Assembly (NCBI GenBank): GCA_019638495.1
Contig: JAHBTQ010000012.1
Location: 1 to 64,000 of the forward strand
Source: Taibaiella sp.
GTDB lineage: Bacteria > Bacteroidota > Bacteroidia > Chitinophagales > Chitinophagaceae
DNA: 64,000 bases
Direction: 5' to 3'
Shown here: in pieces, positions 1 to 10,650 of the stretch
Position numbering within the stretch: the first letter of the stretch is position 1
How the letters are laid out: every line of letters begins with the position of its first letter
Translations under genes and position numbers: made by a program
The notes under the pieces: model-generated
The model's database searches: none
What the model was told of the DNA's origin: nothing
Seen by the model: the letters and a program-made list of their open reading frames with translations, nothing else

Positions 1-1
1 A

Positions 2-3000
2 GGTAGTTCTACTGTGTGTATCGGTCTTACGACACCGATGTCCCACCCTGTATCGGGCGGTGCGTGGTCGAGCAGTACACCTGGAGTGGGCTCCATTGGA
101 GCAGGCACAGGTATAGCAGGCGGCGTAAGCGCGGGTACGACAACGATCACCTACCTGCTGCCAACGCCAACAGGCTGCTACGTTACAAAGTCACTTACCG
201 TAAACACATTGCCATCAGCCATAACCGGCACGATGTCGCTATGCGTGGGCCAGTCGGCAACACTGAGCAGCGCGACGCCCGGTGGCACATGGAGCAGCAG
301 TGCCACGGGTACTGCATCTATTACATCAGGTGGTACCTGGACCGCAGGCACCACTACTGGCACAGCAACGATCACCTATACCGCACCTACAGGCTGTATC
401 ACTACAGCGGTGGTAACGGTTAACGGTCTTCCTTCTCCAATAACAGGAGCAACGACGGTGTGCGAGTTCCAGACAACGACATTGAGCAGCGCCAGCCCCG
501 GTGGGGTATGGAGCAGCAGTACCCCTGCAGTGGGCACGATCTCCGGCTCGGGTGTACTGTACGGAGCATCCGGCGGCACCACAACGATCACGTATGCGCT
601 GGCATCAGGCTGCTATGTGACCGCAGTAGAGACAGTGAACCCGGCCCCGTCAGCGATCACGGGCACCCTGGGCCTCTGTGTTGGCGGCACTACGACGCTG
701 GCAAGCACTACTCCCGGCGGCACCTGGACAAGCAGTGCACCATCCATAGCTACGATACTGGCCCCCGGCTTCATAGGCGGCGGCTCAGCCGGTACAGCTA
801 ATATTACTTATACGATAGGCGCTACCGGCTGCTGGGCCATAGCTACAGTAACGGTGAACCCTGCACCATCATCGATCGGCGGTTCGCTGAACGTATGCGT
901 GGGCAGCACATCGGCACTATCAACTACATCACCCGGCGGCACATGGACATCGTCCAACCCCGCTGCAGGTACAATAGATGCAACCACAGGCGTGTTCTAT
1001 GGTATAGCTCCGGGCAGCAGCACGATCGTGTACTCGCTCGGTTCCGGTTGTACCGTTACAGCAACAGTGACCGTCAATGCACTGCCATCAGCGATTACGG
1101 GCACACTAAGCCTCTGCCAGGGCGTATGCAGCACCCTGGGCAGCACGCCAACCGGCGGCTCATGGCTGAGCGATAACGTATCGGTAGCGACCATAGGTGC
1201 CTCCACAGGCAACCTGTGCGGCGTAGCTGCGGGTACAGCTAACATCACTTATACAGCAGCCAGCACCGGTTGCCGCCGCTATGCGATAGCGACGGTGAAC
1301 AGCATGCCACCGGCCATTACCGGCCCTACGAGCATGTGCGCCGGCCAGTGCAACAGCTATACGAGTGGCGCGGGCGGTGCCTGGAGCAGCAGTAACCCTG
1401 CAGTAGGCACCATCAGCGCTACCGGCACATTCTGCGGCCTGTCAGCAGGCACTACGAACATCACCTACCTGATGCCAACAGGCTGCTACCGCACACTGAA
1501 CGTACTGGTGAATGGCCTGCCAACGGGCATGAGCCCATCAGCCCCACAGGTATGCGTTGGTTCTACACAGGCCATGACCGGCAGCCCGCTGGGCGGCACC
1601 TGGAGCAGCAGCACGCCTGCAGTCGGCACGATCAGTACCGGAGGCGGTATGCTGGGCGGTATCAGCGCAGGCACTACAACACTGACGTACACAGGCGTAA
1701 CAGGCTGCTACATCACGCAGACAGCGACAGTTAATGCCCTTCCCGGTGCTATCACCGGTGTAATGTCTGCTTGCGTAGGCCAGACAACAACATTATCAGC
1801 TACACCGGCTACAGGCACATGGTCATCATCTACCGGCACCGGTACCGGCACGATCGGCAGCAGCACCGGCGTATTGACTGGCGGCACAGCAGGAACAGTA
1901 AGTGTTACCTATACACTGGGTACGGGTTGCCGCACTACAGGTACGGTAACCGTATTTGCACTACCCGGAGCTATAACAGGCGTACCACAGGTATGCGAGG
2001 GCGGCGGCACTACCACACTTACCGGAACGCCATCAGGCGGAACCTGGAGCAGCAGCGCACCGGGCATCGCTATGGTGAGCGGCACAGGCCCCGGCAGCGC
2101 AACGGTAACAGGTATCTCTGCAACCGGCACACCTCCCGGCACTGCAACGATCACTTATACACTGGGTACGGGCTGTATCAGCACCAGGGATGTATCTGTT
2201 AACCCGCTTCCTTCAGCCATAACAGGAGGACTTACAACCTGCGTAGGCCAGACAACAACATTATCCAATGCAACACCATCAGGTACCTGGGCCATCAGCC
2301 CTACTACCGTAGCCACGGTAAGCCCTACGGGCATTGTTACCGGTGTGAACGGTGGCAGTGGCAGCAGCACAGCGCTGGTAAGCTATACACTGCCTACAGG
2401 CTGCCGGACCACGGCAGTCGTAACCGTATACGCATTGCCATCAGCCATCAGCCCGTCACCGACGACAGTATGTGAGAACGGCACAACAGCACTAAGCACT
2501 ACTACGCCCGGCGGTACATGGACAAGCAGCAACCCTGCAGCCGGCACCGTAGATGTGACCACGGGCGTACTGGCCGGTATCGCAGCAGGTACTACGAACA
2601 TTACCTATACACTGGGCACAGGCTGCTACAGTGCTACAACGGCAACAGTCAATCCTGTTCCGCAACCTATTACCGGCGTGCTGCAGGTATGCGTAGGCCA
2701 GACAACGCCATTGGCAGACGCAACCCCATCAGGAGCATGGAGCAGCAGCACGCCAGCTATTGCCCCTGTAAGTGCGGGTGGTGTAGTTACGGGTGGCAGC
2801 CCCGGCACCGCTACGATCAGCTATACGGTACCAACAGGCTGTTCTGCAACAGCCGTGGTAACAGTACATGCACTACCCGGAACGATCACAGGTCCATCAC
2901 CGATGTGGGTATGTGAGAATAGCACAGTAACACTGAGCTGCACCCCCGGTGGCGGTGTATGGAGCAGCCCATCGGGCGCCGTAGCAGTGAACCCTGTATC

Positions 3001-6000
3001 GGGCGACGTAACCGGCATAACAGCAGGTACGGCAACGATCAGCTACACACAAGGCATAGGCTGCGTACGCACAGCAACCGTAACCGTGCAGCCACAACCT
3101 GCACCTATCACGGGCAACCTGAACGTATGTATCGGCTTCACACAGACACTGAGCACAACGAGCACTACCGGTGCATGGAGCAGCAGCAACCCATCGGTAG
3201 CACCGGTGAGCAGCGGCGGGGTAGTATCAGGTCTTGCACTGGGCACTGCTGATATTTATTACACACTACCTGTTACCACATGCGCACGCAGTGTACAGGT
3301 AACGGTACAGCCACTGCCGGCGCCTATCACCGGTCCCGGCGCGTTCTGTAACTTCAGTAATGCGACGTATTATGATGCCTCTCCGGGCGGTATCTGGAGC
3401 AGCTCTGACACAAGCATATTTACGATCATAGACTCCGTGATGGGTGTTGTGTATGGACACGATACAGACACAGCGAACATCATCTACACACTGCCTACGG
3501 GTTGCTCTATCTCCAAGAGCGTGTTCACGATCCTGGCACCATATCCTATTACAGGTCCGCACGACATGTGTTATGGCCAGACCAGGACGCTGAGCAATGC
3601 GATATCAGGTGGTGTATGGAGCAGCAGCAATGCATCCATCGCATCCGTAGACCCGTCAACAGGAGTTGTAACAGGTGTGAACTATGGTAATGCAACGATC
3701 ACCTATGTGTTGTCAACAGGTTGCTTCTCTACCTATGATGTTACGGTGAACCCGATTCCATCGGCGATCATTGGCCCGTCACAAGTATGCGAGGGAGACA
3801 CAAGGTTCTACAGCAATGCATTCTCAGGCGGTACATGGACATCGAGCGACATCACGCTGGCTACGATAGATACGTTCAGCGGTGCACTGCTGGGTATCTC
3901 AGGCGGCTACATGCAGGTTACCTATACATTGGGCACCGGCTGTAACGCAATGAAGGATGTGACCATCAACAGCCTGCCTGTTGTTATCACCGGTCCTACG
4001 CAGGTGTGCGAACAGGATACGGTATATGAGTTCAGCGGTCCTTCAGGCGGTATCTGGTCTGCATCGACAGGAAACGTTTCCATAGATGCGTTGACCGGCC
4101 AGACGGTAGGTATGTTTGCAGGTAACACTACGATCTCCTATACGTTGGGTACAGGTTGCTTCAGGACACAGGATATGACGGTGAACCCGCTGCCTGCGCC
4201 GATAGTAGGTGTTACGGGCGTGTGCGTGGGCGACCAGGCATTGCTGACCTGCGCTACACCCGGCGGTAACTGGGAGAGCTCAATACCTGCGATAGGAACT
4301 ATAGGTATGACAAGCGGCATTTTTGGCGGTGTGTCAGCAGGCAATACGGTCGTATCGTATGTGCTTGCCGGTACAGGCTGTATGTCTACCCATTCAATGA
4401 CCGTTTACCCGAACCCGACACCGATCAGCGGTATGACTACAGTATGCGCAGGCTTCGCAACGAACCTGTACAGCGGTCCTGCCGGTGGTGTATGGAGCCA
4501 GGGCTTTGGCAGCTACGGCTATGGCAGCATCAACCCTGTTACAGGCGTTGTTAGCGGTATCACCGCAGGCATCATACCTGTAACCTATACACTGGGTGGC
4601 AGCGGCTGTTATGCAGTAGACACAGTAGAAGTTATCAACCTTCCACACGTTATCGGTGGCGTACCGAATGTGTGTGTGAACGACACAACGATACTTTCCT
4701 GCCCTGTGGCAGGCGGCGTATGGAGCAGCAGCAACACGGCCCGTGCAACGGTAGACCCGATGAGCGGAGCAGTAGTAGGTGTGTCTCCCGGCACAGCTGT
4801 TATCACCTACATGGTGAGCACCGGTTGCTTCAACGTACATACAGTTACGGTTAACCCGCTACCGGCACCTATCACAGGAGCAATGCAGGTGTGCGAGCAG
4901 TCGACCACGATACTTAGCAGCATCACTCCGGGAGGTATATGGAGCAGCAGCAATACAACAGTAGGTACGGTGTACAACCCTCCTGTTCCATCAAGCTCCA
5001 CGGTATTTACAGGCCTGTCAGCCGGTACTACGAATGTGACCTACATCCTGTTCACAGGTTGTAAGAGCATCGCGCAGATGACGGTTAACAGTACGCCTGC
5101 ACCTATCACGGGCAACCCACACATCTGTATGGGCGCGTCAAATACCTTTACGACCGCATCTACCGGAGGGGTATGGAGCAGCAGTAATCCATCCATCGCC
5201 ACGATAGATCCTTCAAGCGGCGTTGCTACCTCGGTTACACTGGGTGTGGTAACGATCAGCTATACCTACCCGGGCACAGGATGTACGTCTACCAGGGTAG
5301 TGACCGTACAGCCATTGCCACAGGTATTTAATGTAACCGGGGGCGGCAACTACTGCTCCGGTGGCACCGGCATGCATGTGAACCTGAGCGGCTCACAGCC
5401 GGGTGTAAGCTATGAGCTATACTATGGCACATCGGCTACGGGCTTCCTGGCAGGCACCGGTTTTGCACTCGACTTCGGTCTGCATACTCCGGGTGGTGTA
5501 TACACCGTACAGGCTACGAATGTAACGAGCGGCTGTAAGCGCAACATGGCAGGTGCAGCCACCATAGTAGTGAACCCGCTGGTGACACCGGTTGTAGGCA
5601 TCGCTACCACACCAAACGACAGTGTGTGCGAAGGCGAGACCGTGGCCATGACAGCAATGCCAACATATGGCGGCACGGCACCTACCTATGCATGGAAGGT
5701 GAATGGTGTGTTCGTAAGCACGGCCAACAACTATAGCTACATCCCAGCAAACGGGGACGTGGTGACGGTAACAATGACCAGCAACTACAACTGCCTCGCG
5801 ACGACGATGGCTACAGGCACGCAGTCACTTACCGTAATGCCATCGGCAACGCCGGTAGCAGGCGTTATCAGCACACCGGGCGACACAGTATGCCAGTACA
5901 ACCCTGTGACGTTCACAGCAGCACCGGTATACGGCGGCACAGCCCCGGCCTACACATGGCTGGTGAACGGCTCTGTAGCAGCCTACGGAGAGACCTTTAC

Positions 6001-6667
6001 GTATGTGCCTGAGAACGGTGATATAGTGAACCTGCGCATGACCAGCGACTACCGTTGCCGCACAACGAACACGGTAACGAGCGGCGATGTGACGATGAGT
6101 GTAGACTCTATAAAGATCCCGACAGTAACGATAACACCGGAGCCGGGCTCGATAGTGGCAGCAGGCAAGCCGGCCACGCTGCATGCATGGCCGGAGAATG
6201 CAGGACCGAATCCTACTTACGAGTGGAAGGTGAACGGCATATTGATACCGGGAGCTACCTCGCAGACCTACACAGCCATCTTCGGCGATTATGACTCAAT
6301 ATCGGTGCGGGTTATCAGCAGCGGCGTGTGTCACAACATCGGTACGGTAGATTGGTTCTTCATCGGTGTAGCGCCATTGAGCACATCGCAGACAGCGACG
6401 ACGATCAGCGACCTGCGCCTGGTACCGAACCCGAACAAGGGTACGTTCACCATCAGCGGCAACCTGTCAACAGGCGGTGATGAGGACGTAAATGCAGAGG
6501 TAACAGACATGCTGGGCCAGGTAGTGTTCCGTGGGGTGGTGAAGGCGAAGCAGGGCAGGATAGAGAGCCGCATAACGCTGGAGAACAACCTTGCCAATGG
6601 TATGTACCTGCTGACCCTGCGCACAGGCACAGAACAGAAGGTATTCCATTTTGTAATGGAACAATAG
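2..6667 (+). CDS. Giant surface protein of Ig-like (Big_2-type) repeats with T9SS sorting domain, 5' partial
   Basis: The reading frame is open to the left edge, and the residues before the first in-frame start already fit the repeat, so the gene begins outside the window. At least 2217 residues are visible. About 24 copies of a 65-80-residue module follow each other; each has a Pro-x-x-Ile-Thr-Gly linker, VCVG, GGTWSSS, a TGVVTG-like turn, ATITYT and TGC. The pattern resembles bacterial Ig-like group 2 domains, with two Cys per module that could form a disulfide. After about residue 1770 come three longer Ig/PKD-like modules, then a roughly 85-residue C-terminal domain with LVPNPNKGTFTI and NGMYLLTLRTG, the signature of a type A T9SS sorting domain. 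The protein is therefore probably exported by type IX secretion and anchored at the cell surface, perhaps as an adhesin or stalk; the ligand is unknown. A strong terminator follows. Confidence 0.9.
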   Translation, partial: GSSTVCIGLTTPMSHPVSGGAWSSSTPGVGSIGAGTGIAGGVSAGTTTITYLLPTPTGCYVTKSLTVNTLPSAITGTMSLCVGQSATLSSATPGGTWSSSATGTASITSGGTWTAGTTTGTATITYTAPTGCITTAVVTVNGLPSPITGATTVCEFQTTTLSSASPGGVWSSSTPAVGTISGSGVLYGASGGTTTITYALASGCYVTAVETVNPAPSAITGTLGLCVGGTTTLASTTPGGTWTSSAPSIATILAPGFIGGGSAGTANITYTIGATGCWAIATVTVNPAPSSIGGSLNVCVGSTSALSTTSPGGTWTSSNPAAGTIDATTGVFYGIAPGSSTIVYSLGSGCTVTATVTVNALPSAITGTLSLCQGVCSTLGSTPTGGSWLSDNVSVATIGASTGNLCGVAAGTANITYTAASTGCRRYAIATVNSMPPAITGPTSMCAGQCNSYTSGAGGAWSSSNPAVGTISATGTFCGLSAGTTNITYLMPTGCYRTLNVLVNGLPTGMSPSAPQVCVGSTQAMTGSPLGGTWSSSTPAVGTISTGGGMLGGISAGTTTLTYTGVTGCYITQTATVNALPGAITGVMSACVGQTTTLSATPATGTWSSSTGTGTGTIGSSTGVLTGGTAGTVSVTYTLGTGCRTTGTVTVFALPGAITGVPQVCEGGGTTTLTGTPSGGTWSSSAPGIAMVSGTGPGSATVTGISATGTPPGTATITYTLGTGCISTRDVSVNPLPSAITGGLTTCVGQTTTLSNATPSGTWAISPTTVATVSPTGIVTGVNGGSGSSTALVSYTLPTGCRTTAVVTVYALPSAISPSPTTVCENGTTALSTTTPGGTWTSSNPAAGTVDVTTGVLAGIAAGTTNITYTLGTGCYSATTATVNPVPQPITGVLQVCVGQTTPLADATPSGAWSSSTPAIAPVSAGGVVTGGSPGTATISYTVPTGCSATAVVTVHALPGTITGPSPMWVCENSTVTLSCTPGGGVWSSPSGAVAVNPVSGDVTGITAGTATISYTQGIGCVRTATVTVQPQPAPITGNLNVCIGFTQTLSTTSTTGAWSSSNPSVAPVSSGGVVSGLALGTADIYYTLPVTTCARSVQVTVQPLPAPITGPGAFCNFSNATYYDASPGGIWSSSDTSIFTIIDSVMGVVYGHDTDTANIIYTLPTGCSISKSVFTILAPYPITGPHDMCYGQTRTLSNAISGGVWSSSNASIASVDPSTGVVTGVNYGNATITYVLSTGCFSTYDVTVNPIPSAIIGPSQVCEGDTRFYSNAFSGGTWTSSDITLATIDTFSGALLGISGGYMQVTYTLGTGCNAMKDVTINSLPVVITGPTQVCEQDTVYEFSGPSGGIWSASTGNVSIDALTGQTVGMFAGNTTISYTLGTGCFRTQDMTVNPLPAPIVGVTGVCVGDQALLTCATPGGNWESSIPAIGTIGMTSGIFGGVSAGNTVVSYVLAGTGCMSTHSMTVYPNPTPISGMTTVCAGFATNLYSGPAGGVWSQGFGSYGYGSINPVTGVVSGITAGIIPVTYTLGGSGCYAVDTVEVINLPHVIGGVPNVCVNDTTILSCPVAGGVWSSSNTARATVDPMSGAVVGVSPGTAVITYMVSTGCFNVHTVTVNPLPAPITGAMQVCEQSTTILSSITPGGIWSSSNTTVGTVYNPPVPSSSTVFTGLSAGTTNVTYILFTGCKSIAQMTVNSTPAPITGNPHICMGASNTFTTASTGGVWSSSNPSIATIDPSSGVATSVTLGVVTISYTYPGTGCTSTRVVTVQPLPQVFNVTGGGNYCSGGTGMHVNLSGSQPGVSYELYYGTSATGFLAGTGFALDFGLHTPGGVYTVQATNVTSGCKRNMAGAATIVVNPLVTPVVGIATTPNDSVCEGETVAMTAMPTYGGTAPTYAWKVNGVFVSTANNYSYIPANGDVVTVTMTSNYNCLATTMATGTQSLTVMPSATPVAGVISTPGDTVCQYNPVTFTAAPVYGGTAPAYTWLVNGSVAAYGETFTYVPENGDIVNLRMTSDYRCRTTNTVTSGDVTMSVDSIKIPTVTITPEPGSIVAAGKPATLHAWPENAGPNPTYEWKVNGILIPGATSQTYTAIFGDYDSISVRVISSGVCHNIGTVDWFFIGVAPLSTSQTATTISDLRLVPNPNKGTFTISGNLSTGGDEDVNAEVTDMLGQVVFRGVVKAKQGRIESRITLENNLANGMYLLTLRTGTEQKVFHFVMEQ

Positions 6668-6697
6668 CGACGATTTTTTACGAAAGGCCTCATAAGT

Positions 6698-6733
6698 GCG
6701 GGGCTGTCCCGGGACAGCCCCGCTTTGTTTTTT
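6698..6733 (+). terminator. Intrinsic terminator of the Ig-repeat protein gene
   Basis: A perfect 12-bp GC-rich inverted repeat (6698-6723, two-base loop) is followed by TTTGTTTTTT. It lies 31 bp after the stop codon of the giant repeat gene. Confidence 0.9.
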
Positions 6734-6809
6734 ATTTAACACTTGCGTGGCTCATTCTGGCGTCAGCTGCCGATTTTCTTGGCTGTTTTTGAGGTAATTT
6801 GCGCGCCTG

Positions 6810-8027
6810 ATGAGCATCAAGGTAAAGATCGTAAACGACCCGGTATACGGGTTTATCAGGTTTCCTGAGCGGGAACTAATGCAGCTCATCGATCATCCAT
6901 GGTTTCAGCGGTTGCGCAGGATAAAACAGATGGGATTTGCCGACCTTGTATATCCCGGTGCTATGCATACGCGTTTTGCCCACTCGTTAGGTGCCTGTCA
7001 CCTCGTAGGTAAGGCTATGGACGAACTTAATGCCAAGGGGGTCACTACACAAAAGGAGGATTACCTGGCTGCACGTATAGCTGCGCTACTGCATGATGTA
7101 GGGCACGGTCCCTATTCTCATTCTTTGGAGCGTTCTCTTGTCACCGACGTTCCCCACGAAGCGATTTCGCACCTTATTATGAAGCGCCTTGATAAGGAGA
7201 TGGGAGGAATGCTGGAACGTGCCATCCAGGTATTTGACCGATCTTACCCGGCCCGTTATCTACACCAGCTTGTTTCCAGTCAGCTGGATGTAGACCGTAT
7301 GGATTACCTTAACCGCGACAGCTTTTATACAGGTGTCTCAGAGGGCGTCATTGGTTATGATCGTATTCTTCAGATGCTTACAGTTCGGGATAATGAGCTG
7401 ATGGTTGAAGAAAAAGGTGTTCATTCCGTAGAAAAGTTCATAATTGCACGCCGCCTCATGTACTGGCAGGTTTACCTGCACAAGACAGTGCTGGGCGCTG
7501 AAATGTTGCTCATTAATATTCTACGTCGAGCCAGGGAACTTACTACACGGGGTGTGCAATTGCCTTCCACGCCCGCACTTAATTACTTCCTGGTTCGAAA
7601 TTTGTCAATTGAAGACTTTCAGAGTGATCCCCGCCACCTGGACGTTTTTTGCGAGCTAGATGATTCTGATGTCACTTCGGCTATAAAAATGTGGCAAACG
7701 AATGACGATAAAATTCTATCCGACCTCTGTAGAATGCTAATTTTGCGAAAATTATATAAGGTCGCCTTTAACGAGTCATCTTTGGCAAGCATTTTGAGTG
7801 AGAAGAGAGAACAACTGAAAAAACATAAAGGAATAGCTGAGGAAGATTTGCATTACTATGTTTTCACTGGCGAAACGTCGAACAAAACTTATGACATTAA
7901 TGACGAACTGATAAAAATTGAGACTAAGTCAGGGGAAGTAAAAAATATTACAGAGATAAACGATACACTGGTTAGCCAGGCACTTGCCAGAGCCGTCCAT
8001 AAAAACTACATTTGCTACATTCAATAA
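6810..8027 (+). CDS. HD superfamily phosphohydrolase
   Basis: 405 residues. The HD metal site is visible: H53 in MHTRFAHSLG, H95-D96 in LLHDVGHGPYSH with H99 and H104, and an Asp in QLDVDRMDYLNRDS near residue 160. This arrangement is typical of the dGTP triphosphohydrolase-like HD family, whose members hydrolyse nucleotide phosphates; the actual substrate cannot be read from the sequence. The gene is complete, with an ATG start 86 bp after the upstream terminator. It is followed 89 bp later by lpxD. A gene of this type just before the lipid A genes is a common Bacteroidetes arrangement, but no functional link is shown. Confidence 0.85.
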   Translation: MSIKVKIVNDPVYGFIRFPERELMQLIDHPWFQRLRRIKQMGFADLVYPGAMHTRFAHSLGACHLVGKAMDELNAKGVTTQKEDYLAARIAALLHDVGHGPYSHSLERSLVTDVPHEAISHLIMKRLDKEMGGMLERAIQVFDRSYPARYLHQLVSSQLDVDRMDYLNRDSFYTGVSEGVIGYDRILQMLTVRDNELMVEEKGVHSVEKFIIARRLMYWQVYLHKTVLGAEMLLINILRRARELTTRGVQLPSTPALNYFLVRNLSIEDFQSDPRHLDVFCELDDSDVTSAIKMWQTNDDKILSDLCRMLILRKLYKVAFNESSLASILSEKREQLKKHKGIAEEDLHYYVFTGETSNKTYDINDELIKIETKSGEVKNITEINDTLVSQALARAVHKNYICYIQ

Positions 8028-8116
8028 TTCTTGCATGCAGTACGCCCCTCAGCTGCACATGCTCTTGTGAATGCAGGAGTATTTAACCATATAATTAATT
8101 GCTATAACAGAACTTC

Positions 8117-9190
8117 ATGCAGTTTACAGCACAGCAGATCGCAACATGGCTAAGCGGAAGACTTGAGGGGAATCCGGATGAACATGTAGGCAACGTCGCA
8201 AAGATCGAAGAAGCAGGGAAAGGTGACCTTTGCTTCCTCTCTAATCCCAAATACGAGGAATATATCTATAACACAGAAGCCTCGGTAGTAATAATAAATG
8301 AAGACCTGGTATTGGCTGCGCCTGTTGCGGCCACACTGATTCGAGTCAAAGATGCTTATGCCAGTTTTGCATTCCTGCTTGAGCAGTATAATAATGTGGT
8401 GGAAGGCAGTGGAAAAATAGGTGTGGAGCAACCCGCCTTTGTCGCGGACAGTGCCTCTATCGGGAAGGATGTATATATTGGGGCTTTTACCTATATTGGC
8501 GAAAACGTAAAGATTGGAGACGGGGTTAGAATACACCCGGGATGCTTCATCGGTAACAATGTCACCATTGGGGCAAATTCGAGAATATATGCCGGGGTTA
8601 AAGTTTACCAGGGCTGCATTTTGGGCGAGCGTGTGGTTATCCATTCCGGTGCCATCATCGGTGGCGATGGTTTCGGGTTTGCACCGCTAAAAGATGGAAC
8701 ATATAAGAAAATTGCTCAAATCGGTAATGTGCTTATAGAAAATGATGTAGAGATCGGGGCAAATACTACCATTGATCGGGCAACCATGGGCTCCACAATT
8801 ATAAGGTCAGGGGTAAAACTTGATAACCTGATTCAGGTAGCCCATAATGTGGAGATAGGGGCAAATACCGTAATAGCGGCACAAACCGGCATTTCGGGAA
8901 GCACCAAAATCGGTAAAAATTGTGTTATTGGTGGGCAGGTTGGCATCGTTGGCCATATACATATTGCTGATGGTACCCGAATCAATGCACAGAGTGGTCT
9001 TTCCAAATCGGTAACCAGTGAAAATGTAACCCTTAACGGGACGCCGGCCTTTGAATATAAAAGTTCTCTAAAAAGTCAGGCAATTTTTAGAAATTTGCCC
9101 GAGTTGCAACATCGCCTGCAGAAGTTGGAGGAAACAGTAGCGGAATTAACAGCATTATTGAGCACGCAAAACCTGGAATATAAAAAGTGA
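8117..9190 (+). CDS. lpxD: UDP-3-O-acylglucosamine N-acyltransferase LpxD
   Basis: 357 residues, normal for the family. An N-terminal UDP-binding domain (about residues 1-100) is followed by a left-handed beta helix of hexapeptide repeats (roughly 105-310) and a C-terminal helix. The catalytic His is H243 in QVAHNVEIG, matching E. coli H239. LpxD transfers an acyl chain from acyl-ACP to UDP-3-O-acyl-glucosamine, the third step of lipid A synthesis, in the cytoplasm. It is first of three genes that overlap by 4 bp each (lpxD, lpxC/fabZ, lpxA), so they are surely one translationally coupled operon. Confidence 0.97.
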   Translation: MQFTAQQIATWLSGRLEGNPDEHVGNVAKIEEAGKGDLCFLSNPKYEEYIYNTEASVVIINEDLVLAAPVAATLIRVKDAYASFAFLLEQYNNVVEGSGKIGVEQPAFVADSASIGKDVYIGAFTYIGENVKIGDGVRIHPGCFIGNNVTIGANSRIYAGVKVYQGCILGERVVIHSGAIIGGDGFGFAPLKDGTYKKIAQIGNVLIENDVEIGANTTIDRATMGSTIIRSGVKLDNLIQVAHNVEIGANTVIAAQTGISGSTKIGKNCVIGGQVGIVGHIHIADGTRINAQSGLSKSVTSENVTLNGTPAFEYKSSLKSQAIFRNLPELQHRLQKLEETVAELTALLSTQNLEYKK

Positions 9191-10650
9191 GTGACGAGAT
9201 ATTGACAAAGTCGGAAGCCAAGAAGAAAGCGGATACCCTTTCGGTGGGGAACCACACCAATCAACATACACTGAAGAACTCTGTGACCTTGAATGGTGTA
9301 GGTCTTCATACCGGTAAGGAAGTGACCATGACCATGAAACCTGCTAATCCGGGACATGGCATTCGCTTTCAGCGCGTAGACCTGCCCGACCAGCCAATAG
9401 TGAAGGCTGACGTGGACTACGTGGTGGACACATCGCGTGGTACCACTATAGAGCATAACGGTGCGCGTGTAAGTACCATAGAGCATACCATGGCCGCATT
9501 GGTGGGTCTTGGTGTGGACAATGTGCTTATAGAGCTCAACGGGCCTGAGGTGCCGATACTTGACGGCAGCTCTCAACAGTTTATGGACGCCATCGATAGC
9601 GCAGGCATCGATGAGCAGGAGGCCCGTCGCGTCATCTATTCTATCGACTCTAACATTCACTATTACGATCCGGTAAAGAAGGTAGATATGCTTGCATTGC
9701 CTTCGAACGAATACCAGGTCACGGCTCTTATCGATTTTAATTCGCCAGTGCTCGGAACACAGCATGCTGCGCTAAAACATATTGACGATTTCAGAACAGA
9801 AATTGGCCCATGCCGTACCTTCTGTTTTCTACATGAGCTGGAATATTTGCTCGATAATAACCTTATAAAAGGTGGTGACCTCAGCAATGCTATCGTAGTG
9901 GTAGACAAAGTGGTGGATGCTGCAGAGCTGGAGCGGCTTGCCCGAATTTTCAATAAACAGAAGATAGAGGTAAAGCAGGAAGGTATTCTGAATAATATTC
10001 AGCTTCACTTCACAAATGAACCTGCACGCCATAAGTTGCTGGATGTGGTAGGCGACCTGGCCCTTGCCGGCCACGCTATAAAGGCGCACATTATCGCCAG
10101 CCGCCCGGGTCATGCAACCAATGTTGAGTTTGCCAAGAAGATAAAACAATACATACGCAAGAATAAGCACATCGCAGATATCCCTCACTACGATCCATCG
10201 CAGGAGGCGATTTACGATATCATGCACATTGCAAAAGTGCTGCCTCATAAGTATCCATTCCTATTTGTTGATAAGATCATTGAGCTGAGCGACAATCACG
10301 TGGTTGGGGTTAAGAGCGTTACATTCAATGAGCACTTTTTCCAGGGGCATTTTCCTGGTAACCCTGTAATGCCGGGAGTTTTGCAGATCGAGGCGCTTGC
10401 TCAAACAGGGGGAATACTTGCATTAAATAACATTGCCGATCCTGAGAATTACGATACCTACTTCCTTAAGATCGACAAAGTAAAATTCAAACAGATCGTT
10501 CGTCCGGGCGATACATTAATACTTAAACTGGAGTTGTTGAGTCCTATTCGTCGCGGAATATGCGAGATGAAAGGAACGGCATACGTAGGCAACAAGCTCG
10601 CCACTGAGGCGGAGCTGGTGGCTCAACTCATACGAAAAGACAAAAGATGA
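9187..10650 (+). CDS. lpxC/fabZ: Bifunctional UDP-3-O-acyl-GlcNAc deacetylase / 3-hydroxyacyl-ACP dehydratase
   Basis: 487 residues, a fusion standard in Bacteroidetes. Residues about 25-325 are LpxC: zinc ligand H100 in STIEHTMAAL, the HKLLDVVGDL zinc site, and the general-base His in RPGHATN. Residues about 335-487 are FabZ: VLPHKYPFLFVDKI and the active-site segment GHFPGNPVMPGVLQIEALAQ. LpxC performs the committed zinc-dependent deacetylation of lipid A synthesis; FabZ dehydrates 3-hydroxyacyl-ACP, the acyl donor that both LpxA and LpxD also draw on. Fusion therefore ties the balance between phospholipid and lipid A. The start is GTG at 9187, overlapping the lpxD stop by 4 bp. A short hydrophilic N-terminal extension precedes the LpxC fold. 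Confidence 0.96.
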   Translation: MSDEILTKSEAKKKADTLSVGNHTNQHTLKNSVTLNGVGLHTGKEVTMTMKPANPGHGIRFQRVDLPDQPIVKADVDYVVDTSRGTTIEHNGARVSTIEHTMAALVGLGVDNVLIELNGPEVPILDGSSQQFMDAIDSAGIDEQEARRVIYSIDSNIHYYDPVKKVDMLALPSNEYQVTALIDFNSPVLGTQHAALKHIDDFRTEIGPCRTFCFLHELEYLLDNNLIKGGDLSNAIVVVDKVVDAAELERLARIFNKQKIEVKQEGILNNIQLHFTNEPARHKLLDVVGDLALAGHAIKAHIIASRPGHATNVEFAKKIKQYIRKNKHIADIPHYDPSQEAIYDIMHIAKVLPHKYPFLFVDKIIELSDNHVVGVKSVTFNEHFFQGHFPGNPVMPGVLQIEALAQTGGILALNNIADPENYDTYFLKIDKVKFKQIVRPGDTLILKLELLSPIRRGICEMKGTAYVGNKLATEAELVAQLIRKDKR

